A stretch of 64,000 nt of DNA, taken from positions 41,949,503-42,013,502 of the forward strand of contig CP136065.1 in assembly GCA_032622095.1 (NCBI GenBank). Direction: 5' to 3'. The stretch is from Siphonodentalium dalli (lineage: Eukaryota; Mollusca; Scaphopoda; Gadilida; Siphonodentaliidae). The notes beneath the pieces were generated by a model that saw only the letters and a list, made by a program, of their open reading frames with translations, was not told the DNA's origin and did no database searches. The position numbers and the translations under genes are program-made. Below are positions 10,549 to 21,276 of this stretch, piece after piece (position 1 is the first letter of the stretch; each line of letters opens with the position of its first letter).

Positions 10549-11437
10549 TAATTTAATTAAATAATTAAATATATACCCAAAATGGTTTCAATATGGTCGG
10601 TGAAAATTTAAACACGGAGATAAATTGACCCGTAGAGAATCGTGAGATAGACTCAACAAATACTGAGGGATAAAGTCACTTGATGTTGACATTTTCCTAT
10701 CTACGACTCGTGTGAAATATGAAAAGTCATGCTTTCGAACCAATATTCGCTTCAATAACCTGGTTATATTTTAATCATCCCTAACCGAAGCATCATTCCC
10801 TCGTTTGGTAAGGGTGTGTTCACACGCTTGCGCCTTTCCAGGCAATTCGTCGTAGAATGTCGTAGTAGACATCTTTCGCATAATGAACGACAACATATAA
10901 TTATTACGAAGAGGGTACTACGTCACTAGAATTTGTGTTCTTTCTATTATTCGTTGTAATGTTTCCCTATTCGTTGTTACGATTACGGTCTTGGATTTTC
11001 GACATTATATAGTAATAAGTTCGCGATAAATTCTCAGCCCCTCAATGTGGGAGATGACTCTGATATTATATACTTAAATTGTGATTGCCATGTGACCTTA
11101 ATTTGTATTTATTGTTAGAGACAACTATATCATTCATCGTCATGAACACGAGAATCTTGCGAAACACTAAGCGCTAAGCTATGACATGATAACAGCATAA
11201 TTAAGTACAAAATAATCACAGTACACAGAACCATAATCTCCTTACTGCGAGTGGCAAGCACGATCGATTGTCTCACAAACGGACTCGTAGTCGTCAAATC
11301 TGCGAAAAGGTTTTTGAACCGTGCGACTCCAAAATGAATAGCTACATGTATATTCGTAATAATTATCTGTCGTCGTTCGTTATGCGAAAGATGTCTAGTG
11401 TGCTATGCTATGAACGGCAAACGACTTACACAAATAC
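10549..11437. other. Intronic region of the channel gene, nothing recognised
   Basis: AT-rich sequence without coding signal on either strand and without a clear repeat. Confidence 0.5.
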
Positions 11438-11568
11438 ACATGCCCAACATTTTAATATACATGCGCAGACATGCCCAACAGTTTAATATACAAGCGCAGA
11501 CATGCCCAACAGTTTAATATACATGCGCATACATGCCCAACAGTTTAATATATATGCATGCGCACAGT
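11438..11568. repeat. 31-bp tandem repeat, four copies
   Basis: Unit ACATGCCCAACAGTTTAATA followed by TACATGCGCAG, with single-base variation and a degenerate last copy. It lies in the last intron of the channel gene. Confidence 0.9.
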
Positions 11569-11860
11569 TAGACAATTGCCCGAATTTAGCTTCTTATTTG
11601 TGACAAGAATCAGTCGTGCAATGACTCGTGCTATGCAGTGGCTCCAATGAGCGACAAAACAATGGAAAACACATATTCTGTGACTCCAAAATGCATCATT
11701 AAATTGTGTAATAGATAACGGCAGATAGCCATCTATGAATAATTTGATGAAAATTTCCCTGGCATTCTTGCCAACTGTGTGAACGCAATGGGTAATTTTC
11801 ACTAAAAAGATGAGATTATCGACCACACCGCTTCTAGTAATATAACACATGTATGCTTAC

Positions 11861-11952
11861 CTAAGATGGACTCTAATGTTATCTCGGGAACTTGTTCTAC
11901 GCTCTGAACCACAAGTCTGTCGTAATAAATCCTCAAGTCGATGATGTTGTCA
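11861..11952 (-). CDS. DEG/ENaC channel, penultimate exon (pre-TM2 beta strand)
   Basis: 92-bp minus-strand exon with acceptor CTTTCTAG (11953-11960) and donor TTAG/GTAAGC at 11860. It reads DNIIDLRIYYDRLVVQSVEQ then a short PEITLESIL segment. This is the family's conserved strand just before TM2 (ASICs have N-I-L-x-L-x-I-F-F-E at this point). Phase is 2 in and 1 out, matching its neighbours at 12588-12735 and 9773-9975. Length and phase make a chance open frame unlikely. Confidence 0.85.
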
Positions 11953-12410
11953 CTAGAAAGCAAAATATACAAAATTATATAGAGAAACAGCTTCACGAAT
12001 GTAGCGACAGTGGTTTGGGGGTTAGGATGTGAAATTTTGTCACCAAACATTGTGTGAAATTGTTCCAATAGTTTGATTTTCTAACCAATAATTAAATGTC
12101 GTGGGGTATCTGTTGTTTTATACAAGCGGTCGTATATTTTCCTACTTTTGGTCAGTCCTTTCGGACTGATATATTCAAATGGTCATCAGTTTTATCGGGT
12201 TGGAAATTTGCAACGATTGAAAAGCTTGAGATGTCGGATATCAAAAAAGAGGAAACACTTGTATATGGAGTTTAATACTATATGCAACATACATACTTTG
12301 TAAAGACATATATAGTTTAGAGATATTTAGAGATACCGTTTATCATATCCATCTCATATCTGCATAAAATATTCTTCTATGCGAATTTGTTCTTGCTGTA
12401 TTAGAGTTGA

Positions 12411-12505
12411 TGATTCCATTAAAGGAAGTTCCATTAAATGAAGTTATACTGATTCCATTAAATGAAGTTATAATGATTCCATTAAAGGAGGTTACATTTT
12501 CGCTA
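12411..12505. repeat. Short tandem repeat, about 24-bp unit
   Basis: Three to four copies of GATTCCATTAAATGAAGTTA with small length changes. It creates an open frame on the minus strand that I do not regard as coding. Confidence 0.8.
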
Positions 12506-12587
12506 GTACAGCACTTGTCTGGAAAAAAGATTTGCTTCAAAATAGAAATCGAGTATAGTCTCCGTCAATTGTAATAAATGCGCTAAC

Positions 12588-12735
12588 CTTATATAATCAG
12601 GGCCCGTTGCGATACCACCGCTAACGATATAGTCTGATAAGAAGTCTGACGCCATGTCACAATAAGAAACTGAATACTCATACCACGACTGGTAACACGG
12701 TACACTGCACGTGCATAGCTCAGGGTCAACCTCGT
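12588..12735 (-). CDS. DEG/ENaC channel exon with the C-x-C-x-x-P-C motif
   Basis: 148-bp minus-strand exon with acceptor ATTTCCAG (just above 12735) and donor AAG/GTTAGC at 12587. It reads EVDPELCTCSVPCYQSWYEY and then SVSYCDMASDFLSDYI. The C-T-C-S-V-P-C signature is the palm-domain cysteine cluster of DEG/ENaC channels (ASIC: C-V-C-E-M-P-C). Phase is 1 in and 2 out, and the out-phase joins 11861-11952 to give ..YISDNIID... The spacing to that strand is shorter than in ASICs. The missing preceding exon should supply the C-x-C...P-G segment and end in phase 1. A truncated Harbinger copy ends only some 50 bases upstream of the acceptor. Confidence 0.85.
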
Positions 12736-12769
12736 CTGGAAATATTAAAAATACATATATGTATCAGTT

Positions 12770-13340
12770 TACATATGCCGTAGCTAGCCATGTCGCCCTG
12801 CATAATCGCACAATGAGTCTTCCAAAGTTCGTTATAATCAGCCTTTTTCTTGTTTTGGTCCTTGTATAGTTCGCGTTTTTTATTCCAGATACTTTCTCTC
12901 ACCTGCATTTCCTCCAACAGTTCCGACACAGATTCATCGGCCCACATGATATTTCAAACGAATTATGCGTAGAACAAATCGTCGTAAAATAAATAAAACG
13001 CAATTGGGGAACTGTCTTAATACCCATGAAATTAAAATAAGTAGATAAACATGCATTGAGATCATATCAATACTACGTGCATGATATATGAGTGAATGGG
13101 GGATTGCCACGGTCATACACAAGTCTGGACGATCGATCGTGAGATAATACAATGTAGCAAAACGTTATTAGTAGAGATCAACTTTGGTGAAACGCATTGG
13201 TTAATTGGTCCAGTCAACTCATTGTATGGAAACTCAGCGGGCAACATGGCGACCAGTTGTAACCAAACTCCACCATAATAAATTGTCATACCTACTGTGC
13301 ATTCGCTACTGTGGTACGACATGTGTCAGAAGCCAATGTT
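12770..13340 (-). mobile_element. PIF/Harbinger remnant with MADF-like ORF start
   Basis: A minus-strand ATG at 12947 opens a frame reading MWADESVSELLEEMQVRESI, then WNKKRELYKDQNKKKADYNE and LWKTHC. This is a MADF/Myb-like DNA-binding domain of the kind encoded beside the nuclease in PIF/Harbinger transposons. The upstream part to 13340 matches the terminal inverted repeat and leader of the copy at 41850-42545 (shared landmarks: CCACCATAATAAATTG, CAATTAACC, the CGATCGAT hairpin). The transposase and the second terminal repeat are missing; the copy ends just before channel exon 12588-12735. The frame at 12726-12947 runs on into that exon out of phase, which is fortuitous. Confidence 0.65.
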
Positions 13341-13418
13341 AGAGAACTTGTACCGGAAACGATATCACTTTTCATTTACGTATCCGTCAGATTCTATGAA
13401 AACGAGATGATGTTTCAC

Positions 13419-13651
13419 AAATAAGCGAGATCATTGAGTCGCGGCCATATTGGATCCATCCAGCCCCCCCCCCATTCCGGGGTTTAAGTGCTACAGGTCA
13501 AAGTTCTGGAGGTGCATTCCATGTATGGAATTCATGAATATTCAAAACTCCATATATGGAATGCACCTCCAGAACTTTGACCCATAGCACTAAAACCGAG
13601 AAATGGGGGCTGGATGGATCCAATATGGCCGCGACTCAATGATCTCGCTTA
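13419..13651. mobile_element. Near-perfect palindrome (foldback MITE), about 230 bp
   Basis: The arm starting AATAAGCGAGATCATTGAG (13420) pairs with the arm ending CTCAATGATCTCGCTTATT (13651), around a loop of about 15 bases near 13533-13547. Landmarks inside each arm are CGCGGCCATATTGGATCC and GGAGGTGCATTCCAT. A poly-C tract differs between arms. No target-site duplication was identified. It lies in an intron of the minus-strand channel gene, so it would be transcribed as a hairpin. Confidence 0.9.
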
Positions 13652-14880
13652 TTGAAGCTATGCTTATACCCGTTATGTTCATACGTGAACAATGCGAAAA
13701 GCTTATTTTGATGATAATTTGTTCCATTTGATGGTAAAAAATTGTGTTGAACGGCATATTTATCAACAGCCATTCAACACATAGGTAGCTAATATCTACT
13801 GCATGGTCTAGTTGCTGTTATTATTCCACAGCTGTTCTAATTATACTTCCATGGTGTAACCAAGGAAGTATATTGTTTTTCTACTGCGGCCGTTTTCTGT
13901 TTAATTGGAAATACTCAGAAACTAATGGGAGGAGGACCGCGAAATCTCTAGCGAATAAAGGCATCTAAGGTCTACTAAAAATAATGGTATCCGGATGTTG
14001 GTCCAATATCTTTTGACAGAGTTATGGCCCTTTTTCGATTATTTTTCATTATTATTATACTGGACACTTTTGCAACCCTTATTACTCGAAAAGTACCAGG
14101 AGTAGCACACTAAAACTTGGTACGTATCTTGGGATCAAAGAGTTGTATGCCATCGTCGCATAACGAATATTGTCCGCGTTTTCCCCGAGGAGTTATCTCC
14201 CTTTATCTGAAAAAATGTTATTTGATTATCTCGGAAATTATAAGGAGCAGAGCATCGAAAATTGGACTGTATGCACATCTCGATATGCCCTACTGCCCAC
14301 GGGCATCAGAACTTGTGTCCGCGCTTTCCCTGAGGAGTTACCGCCCATAGTTGGCAAACCTCTATTTGATTGTACTCTGTTGTCCTCTTGTATCATTCCA
14401 GATAACTGCATGTGGTTTTCATAGTCGTGTTGACCGTTGTCAGTTTAGTCAGAGAAGGAAAATTTGACAGGGTCGGACATATATTTTGACACTGGGGTGG
14501 GGGGCAAATTTTTTGAAAAATAAAATTTTGATTGACATTCATATATTTAAGTTTATGTATTTCCCGAACGAAAACAAACTCATACCGGAAAGGATTTTTG
14601 AAATCCGAGAAGAAATGCAAGAGTTACGGGCCCTCAAAGTTTGCAATTTGGGCCCATGTGCTTGATAACACATCTCCTCCGAAGATTCATATTATGCTAC
14701 ACGCGAAACGGAGATGACTTTTGGGAAATCCAGAGTCCAAAACGGATCCAAATCGACCTGTCCCAGAAAAGTCGTTCATTTTGTTTTCACTTTTTGAAAA
14801 AGGCTCCAATATTTCAACCAAAACTTTTGGACATAGAACATTATTTTGTTTTCAGTCAAGTGAAAAGAGCTCTTCAAAAT
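13652..14880. other. Non-coding region with a dispersed molluscan-type repeat
   Basis: No gene recognised. 14160-14360 contains two diverged copies of a TGTCCGCG.TTTCC..GAGGAGTTA block about 150 bases apart, next to a GTTATGGCCCTTTTTCG block. Open frames here on the plus strand follow the repeat and resemble no family. Confidence 0.5.
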
Positions 14881-15933
14881 AATTCCGCTTATATATATAA
14901 TATATATTATCTATATATACGCCAAAAAATTGTCACTCCCCTCTCTCCGGCTACCCCATCGCCCGTGGGATGGAACCTACCTCCGATTCGATACACCCGT
15001 CTTGCCGCGGGCCAGTCTCTATCCTCTACCAGAGAACTGATAGAACGCCCGTCGAATTCCAACAATTGGTATGAGTTCATATCGGAGCCGTTATAAATCA
15101 AATAACTTGGATTTTAATATAAACCCACCTATTCGTAAATTGTGTACCCCATGGTGTGTGGTAAATTATCATTTTATCGTGTATAGTGTGTCATGAGCTA
15201 TCTGCGTGCGTGCATTTCACTTTTGTATTTTCTTTCGCATCTTCAACGCATTGCATATCATATACAACCAAACAAAATACAAACATTACATTAATTTGAT
15301 CAAACAAACCTTCGTTGTACGGTGTATATTTCTACTAACGTAATGACGACGTATAGCCAATTATTCCATTTGCGATAACAACGATAAACACATAGAAACA
15401 TGCAAACATCATCATTTTCGTAAGAACAATTTGTATATTGTTATAAACCGTAGTATACTGCTGATAGACATTCAATTATTTCCGTCAGTATATGTCTGCT
15501 GAATTGGAAATGACTCCTTTTATACTTTCGCAAAATAAAACACCACTGATAGTTTCGTTCACCGTCATTTAAGTATTGTCAAAAAGCAATCGTGAAACAA
15601 CCGCTCATTATTCCTACCATAAAGGAATCTACTTATAGAGAACGCTCTTTTCTGTTCGATTACGTTCAAACTCTTTGTGTGTTGTTGTTAATCACTCATT
15701 ATATTCTTCGGACCGAACGTTCATTAAGCGCGCTTCATGTTATATATGCGAAAACCGACCCACGTGTTTATTGTTTTATATCCGATTCAATAACACATCG
15801 ACGTTTATATTCTAGTTATTTATCGAATATAAAAAGCATCTTTACATTATCTTTAGTTTGGTATTATTCGTATTTGATGATTAAAATACACCAAAGCATT
15901 TTAAAAATAAAAAATAAATAGTAGATAATTTGA
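14881..15933. other. AT-rich region, no gene recognised
   Basis: Contains a short AT-alternating stretch (14887-14920). Open frames such as 15592-15921 have the base composition of the surroundings and no family resemblance. Confidence 0.45.
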
Positions 15934-16008
15934 CGGGATTCGAACTCACGTCGCAATAAAACACAAACTGAAGGTTTGACGCTCTCACCACTCGGCTACG
16001 CACTGCGC
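15934..16008 (-). tRNA. tRNA-like sequence (degenerate tRNA or SINE head)
   Basis: On the minus strand, a box A-like TAGCCGAGTGGTGAG (15984-15998) is followed by a box B-like AGTTCGAATCC (15936-15946) at normal tRNA spacing. A stem CAAA/TTTG with a seven-base loop would carry TTC as anticodon, but position 33 is not T and I cannot pair a good acceptor stem. It is more likely a tRNA-derived SINE or a decayed tRNA than a working gene. Confidence 0.4.
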
Positions 16009-16142
16009 TGTTAATTTATAAGAACATATATTAGGCATATAACTGTGTATATTTAAACTTTATATCCAAACTGATTGAAATGCGTGACTATATATACCCC
16101 TTTCCGCTATACGGGGAACGGGAAAATGCACCTATTATTCCC

Positions 16143-17140
16143 ACCAAATCCAAACGGGCTAATTAAAGAGCAAGGTAATGCCGTAGCAGGTACATTTGGA
16201 TATTCTATTCAAGCCACCCCCCCCCAAATCTTGACCGCTATACTTTAAAAGTAACCTACCCAACGGAGAATGCAAGATGGGGTGGGTTGAGACTTTTGGT
16301 AAATTCCACCGAAAATCTAAAGTGCCATTTTCGAATTTTCAGATGGATCGGTTTACTCGTGACAACGCTATCTACTACATATTTTGGGACTTCTGTCTGT
16401 TTGTCTGTTAGGTATGGCCAGGAAAACAGCCGGACGGATTTCGACGAAACTTGATATCTAGGGATACTTTTGTCCGGGAGTGTTTTTGACCCCGACCTGG
16501 TCATGACTTTAAAAATGGTCAATTCAATGTCAAATCGTGTAAAACGGATGGATTTCCACGAAATTTGATACCTATGGGTACGTTTGTCCGGGGAGTGTTT
16601 TGGACCGGTAAAACTGTGTCCCCGACCTGACCTTGACCTTTAAAATGGTCAATTCAAGGTCAAATCGCGCCTTTCGACGGGATTTTGATGAAATTGATAC
16701 CTAGGGATAATTTTGTCGTGGGAATGTTTTACACGGGTCAAATCGAATCCCCGACCTGACCTTGACCTTCAAAATTGTCAATAGGGAAAACAGCACGGAC
16801 CCTGCTAGTATAATATAAATATTTATACTTAAGTAGTCTATCACTAACCTAATTGCAGCCCCAAATCCAAACGTGCTAATAAAGATCTAGTTTAATGCAG
16901 AAGCATGTACGTCGGTATACTGTAGGTACGCCTCCAAGATGTATGCTCAGCGGAGAGCTTGCGTCGGGTGGGTTCAGACTTGGCAAATTCCACCACAAAC
17001 AAATGTGGAAAATTACTTAAAAAATAAAACTTTGAGACAAAAATTTGTTGACGTGGTCAGAAGTATCCAGGTGCATCTTTCGAACGATTGTATAAGTTTT
17101 AGAGTGGACCGTTTAATCCTGGTAGCGCGTAACATTGTTA
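16143..17140. repeat. Diverged repeats: direct pair plus a roughly 110-130-bp tandem block
   Basis: 16143-16380 and about 16860-17130 share CCCAAATCCAAACG.GCTAAT, GGTGGGTT.AGACTT and GGTAAATTCCACC/GGCAAATTCCACC blocks. Between them, starting near 16431, 16541 and 16672, are three diverged copies of a unit with GATTT.GACGAAA.TTGATA, TTTTGTC.GGGAGTGTTTT and CCCCGACCTGACCTTGACC. The C/G-run spacer at 16209-16217 is a simple repeat. Confidence 0.7.
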
Positions 17141-18937
17141 ACGGGTGAAATATATTACTCAAATTAATATGATTTGCACCCTTTTGATATATATACAAGC
17201 CGATTACTCTATAATCAGACACAACAAATGTCGTGACCGTTGAACAGGATTTGGGCATCCAGGGGAGCGGTTATAATTAGCCATAACATGTATCCCTACT
17301 GAATACAAATGAACCAATTGGCTGGGTGAATGGTGACTCAGTTGGTCAGGACCATGATGCATTAGACAGTCATTAATCATCGTGACATAAACCTTTGGAG
17401 TATATTTAATATTTAGAAATGTCAATGCAAGTCCACCATCGGATCATTAAGCACCAATATGAATTCGAATTAAGAGGAATACACATATACGCATAACACT
17501 CACATGGGATGGGATGGGATACCATGGAAGTATATCTGATTCCATGGAATCTGACCTCTAGTTAGATATATGTTTTTGTCAAATCATAATGCACTTAACT
17601 TGCGATGTATGCACTTATGTTGTTATATGTGCTCTGATGTTGGAGACTTATCCATGGTTATAACAGTGTTCTTCATTTTGGGTGACACTCGTTATATACA
17701 GGTGAGAACAGCACATGTATAATCAAATAATGTATTTGAGCAGTCTCTACCAGAGCGCACAAGTAACACTTCCTTTCTGTCACCAACTGGGTATTAGTCT
17801 GTGGCGTTCTATATTTAGTCCCGGGTTTTCCAACCAAAATGGCGAACCGATCGTCTTAAAGTCAGATGTTTTTGAGAACTGTTCCCGCACTAAAAACTTA
17901 ATGACAGAATGGAAAATTAAAGCGGTAGTTATATTGACGATTTTCGCAAGCTTCTCGTCAAAAGTGTAGCAAATTAAAACGCTTGTGTTTAACTTGACAT
18001 GCGTGTTGTCGTGATAATGTCGTCCATGTAATGTTTAGACTTTTGTGTTAATAAAATAATCGGTGATTCAAATCAAACCGTTTCGTAATATATAGTTCTT
18101 TTATTTCAGTCGGACTTTCCAAACTTAAGGTACGAAATTACACAAATTTACATTGCTTGCCTAAAAGCCAGAAAGTCATTTATGAGCGGTCCGCCCGGCA
18201 GCGATGGATTTAAACATGCTTTAGACAGCGCATTGTTTTCCGATAGGCATGTCTGCTATGTCAGTAATTCGGTTCCTTTATATCGCGCGTGATCTCATAT
18301 ATTTTCGCTATCGGTTTACATCAGGGTTTAATCTCTTTTATCCAATTGTATCAGGGGATATATTTCATATTTAACAATTCATATTCTTCATATTCAGATC
18401 GTTCATAGATATTCCGTTTATGGCAGGCCGAAATTTGGGGAACTAAGATTTGTGGAGGGCCGACCGGTTGGACGAAAGAGGTGTTCTTTGGCTCTCATTC
18501 AAATCATGAGCTGGAATTTAGTGGGTATGTCACCTGTATTTACACCTGTATTAAATTTGTCAACTGATTATCAAACTCATCAATTAAACAGTTGGTACAG
18601 TGAGACATTTTCAAGCACATCTGTGGTTTGTCTTTTTCCCAACATTCCCTTCGGGCTGATCATAAATTTTGTTTGATATTGTGTGTGTTTAACAAGGGCA
18701 GTTGCTCTGCTCGCTTAGTATATATATCTTAATACCGCGGAAGTCCACACAACGTGGGTAAAATGTCGCCGGTGGGAACGGTCTTACCGAGTCATCAAGG
18801 GATGGAGTTTGGTATTTGAGCAGAAGAACTGTCCTACCAAATACTATTCCCACTTCCTTCCCCTTTCTGTGACTGTAGCTTCCTGAAAGTTTGCGAACAC
18901 GCTGTGCCGATGCACATTTATAACCCATAGGGAGCCT

Positions 18938-18940
<3 letters not shown>
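17141..18940. other. Intronic region, nothing recognised
   Basis: No gene recognised. A minus-strand frame at 18689-18928 ends near a GTAAGA donor-like site but has no family resemblance and is not called. Confidence 0.4.

Positions 18941-19000
<60 letters not shown>
18941..19000. repeat. (AT)n microsatellite
   Basis: Uninterrupted alternating AT of about 58 bases. Confidence 0.98.
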
Positions 19001-19001
<1 letters not shown>

Positions 19002-19958
19002 GAAATACATTATCCTAACAATATTTACCTTGACTGTGTAAGTCAGTACATTGTCTTATATATATGAGAGGTTCTATATGGGCTCTACACTAAACTTACA
19101 CAATTAAATACGATTATCTGACCCGCGCAGAAGGTGTCGAGTAAACCTCGATAACTTATTAGTGTATGCGACTTCTTGTACATCACCAGACCAACCATAT
19201 CGCATACTGGCGACCTCAAATGATGGAACATTCAGGCCCTCCATTCACCCCAAAGTGCAGAATGATTCCTATATATCCATTGGTGGAAAATCGTTTGTTG
19301 GACTTATGATATGAACATTTTCAATGGAACTACTCGTCAATTAATATATATGTTTTAAGGGTGAATATGCTCTAAGCACCAATTGAAGGGAAATCATTTA
19401 ACCACGCCCAAAATGAGTTGCTGGTTGGTTTCGAAAATGAACAGAGACATTCACACTTACCGTGTCTATGAATGTGGCACATCATTCCGTCAGAGGAGCA
19501 AGGTTCTCGTGTCCCTGAAGTGAAACACCTCTATTAAATAGTCACCTTTCAACAGTTAGACTACTAACTTTAGTTTGGTTAACTGTGGAGTTTGTCGCCA
19601 TTTCAGCAGGTAGCTCATATGACGCGCCACATGTAGTAGGAAAATTAAAACCTAAATTGATCATCAAAATATCATCGCATATGCATTGTCGTGCCTATGT
19701 GGGTTTACACTTCACTTTATTTTCGGGGCAAACGGGAAGACAGTCCATCGAGAGTACGGGAGCCTCGGGCAAAAAGTAAGAATGGTGGAGATGACGTGAC
19801 GGTCCTATTCAAAGCACATGTGTACTAGCACCATCGCTAGCAGAACTCTAAATTTTAAAATTCATACTTTAATGATAATTTTGCATAATATTGATACAAA
19901 TGTTGTCACCACATTGTCAAATTTGTGTACTTATTGCTAATAAAGTATATATCAACTA
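19001..19958. other. Intronic region, nothing recognised
   Basis: No gene or clear repeat. Short frames only. Confidence 0.4.
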
Positions 19959-20145
19959 CTACGTCATATCACCACCATTAGCATAGCCAACATCACCATG
20001 GTCGTTGTTATTGTCGCCGTCAACGTCACGGGCGTCATCATCGTCACCATCATCCTCACCATCATCGTCACCATCATCGTCACCATCATCCTCACCATCA
20101 TTATCACCATCATTATTACCATCAGTATCACCATCATTTAGCAAA
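19959..20145. repeat. Imperfect (ATCACC/ATCATC)n microsatellite
   Basis: A trinucleotide-based tract of CAC/CAT units, most regular at 20030-20140. Its minus-strand translation is an Asp/Gly-rich frame of no coding value. Confidence 0.95.
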
Positions 20146-20189
20146 GCTTTGTTTCATTGTCAGCATTAATTAGTTCGGTTTATATTCAG

Positions 20190-21276
20190 ATATATTCGCC
20201 ATTATGGACAGATATAAATTGCGTCACTATCTGGATGAATTCTTGGATGAAGGGATATTTCCTGTAAAATCCGCGTGGAAAAACATTGTCAAGACTGCTG
20301 TTCATCACACATATGTATCTTCTTGGCAGTCATCTGTCGCTAGTGATCCTGCTCTAGCTGTTCTCTGGAAAACACATCCGTATCCTTTGACATGTTGGTC
20401 TTTTTGGAAACGACTGCATGGTAATGATCGTCATAGTTCAGCGATAAAAAATCTTGCCTTCCTACTGCACAGAACCACATACCCGAACAACCTTCAGTGC
20501 CGTCTTTGCCAATCAAAATATAACAATGAAATTCAGCACATATTATTCACTTGCCAGTCATTACCTCTGCTTTTTCTTCGGAACCAATTCTGGGACGGAA
20601 TACTGACACACTATGGCGTGGTCACTTCGATGGAGCTGCTTGCTCTTGACGAAATTCATCTGTTCTCTCTATTTCTTGGTAGCACACTTCAAACACTCAC
20701 CGAGAAGTTCCTGGATTGCTTGGAAGACTTACTTCTGGACGCTGCTACATTTCTACTAATAGCGTGTAGACTAATTCGTGTAAGATCTATGTTCTAGTGC
20801 GCCATTGAAGCTTGACACCGCTATGGCCTATATATAAATACGAACACATGCGTGCGACAATTGCCAGGGACAATAGAGCACATCGATATGTCGTATAACC
20901 GTATGCATGCGACATATGACTCTCTGTATATAGTGATATTTTATTTGATTATTGATCGCTCTCTCACTGTATATGACTAGGACCGCATTAGTGCGGTGTA
21001 CGTCTGGGACAATGAAGCGCTCGTTGAGCCGTATGCATGTGACATATGACTCTCTCTGTTAATATCAACATGTTATTTATTTGTGAGGGTGTGTGTGGTT
21101 TTTGTTTTTGTTTTGTTTTGTTTTGTTTTTTTATATATTTTTTTTATTATTATTATTATTATTTTTGTATGCATGTATTTGTTATGTAATCCTTGCATGT
21201 CATACTTCGTGTTGTCTGATTTGTAAATATTACCAGTCGCTCTCCAAACTTGGAGGTCAATAAATAAATAAATAAT
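20190..21276 (+). mobile_element. 5'-truncated LINE copy with 3' UTR and short-repeat tail
   Basis: The copy begins within the C-terminal part of ORF2 (see 20204-20797), carries a 3' UTR of about 480 bases, and ends at an AATAAATAAATAAATAATAA tail near 21257-21276. The 3' UTR has an internal duplication: CCGTATGCATG.GACATATGACTCTCT occurs near 20900 and again near 21030. Tails of short repeats rather than poly(A) occur in several LINE clades. ACTACGT appears just after the tail (21283) and before the microsatellite upstream (about 19957), a possible but weak target-site duplication. Confidence 0.65.
20204..20797 (+). CDS. LINE ORF2 C-terminal fragment (197 aa)
   Basis: An open frame with a zinc-knuckle-like block C-R-L-C...E.QHILFTC at about residues 98-117, preceded by KNLAFLLHRTTYPNNLQ and followed by a leucine-rich tail. 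This is the layout of reverse transcriptase C-termini in invertebrate non-LTR retrotransposons. The reverse transcriptase core and endonuclease are absent, so the copy is non-autonomous. The frame has no stop over 197 codons, indicating a younger copy than the remnant at 4.8-5.3 kb. Confidence 0.65.
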   Translation: MDRYKLRHYLDEFLDEGIFPVKSAWKNIVKTAVHHTYVSSWQSSVASDPALAVLWKTHPYPLTCWSFWKRLHGNDRHSSAIKNLAFLLHRTTYPNNLQCRLCQSKYNNEIQHILFTCQSLPLLFLRNQFWDGILTHYGVVTSMELLALDEIHLFSLFLGSTLQTLTEKFLDCLEDLLLDAATFLLIACRLIRVRSMF

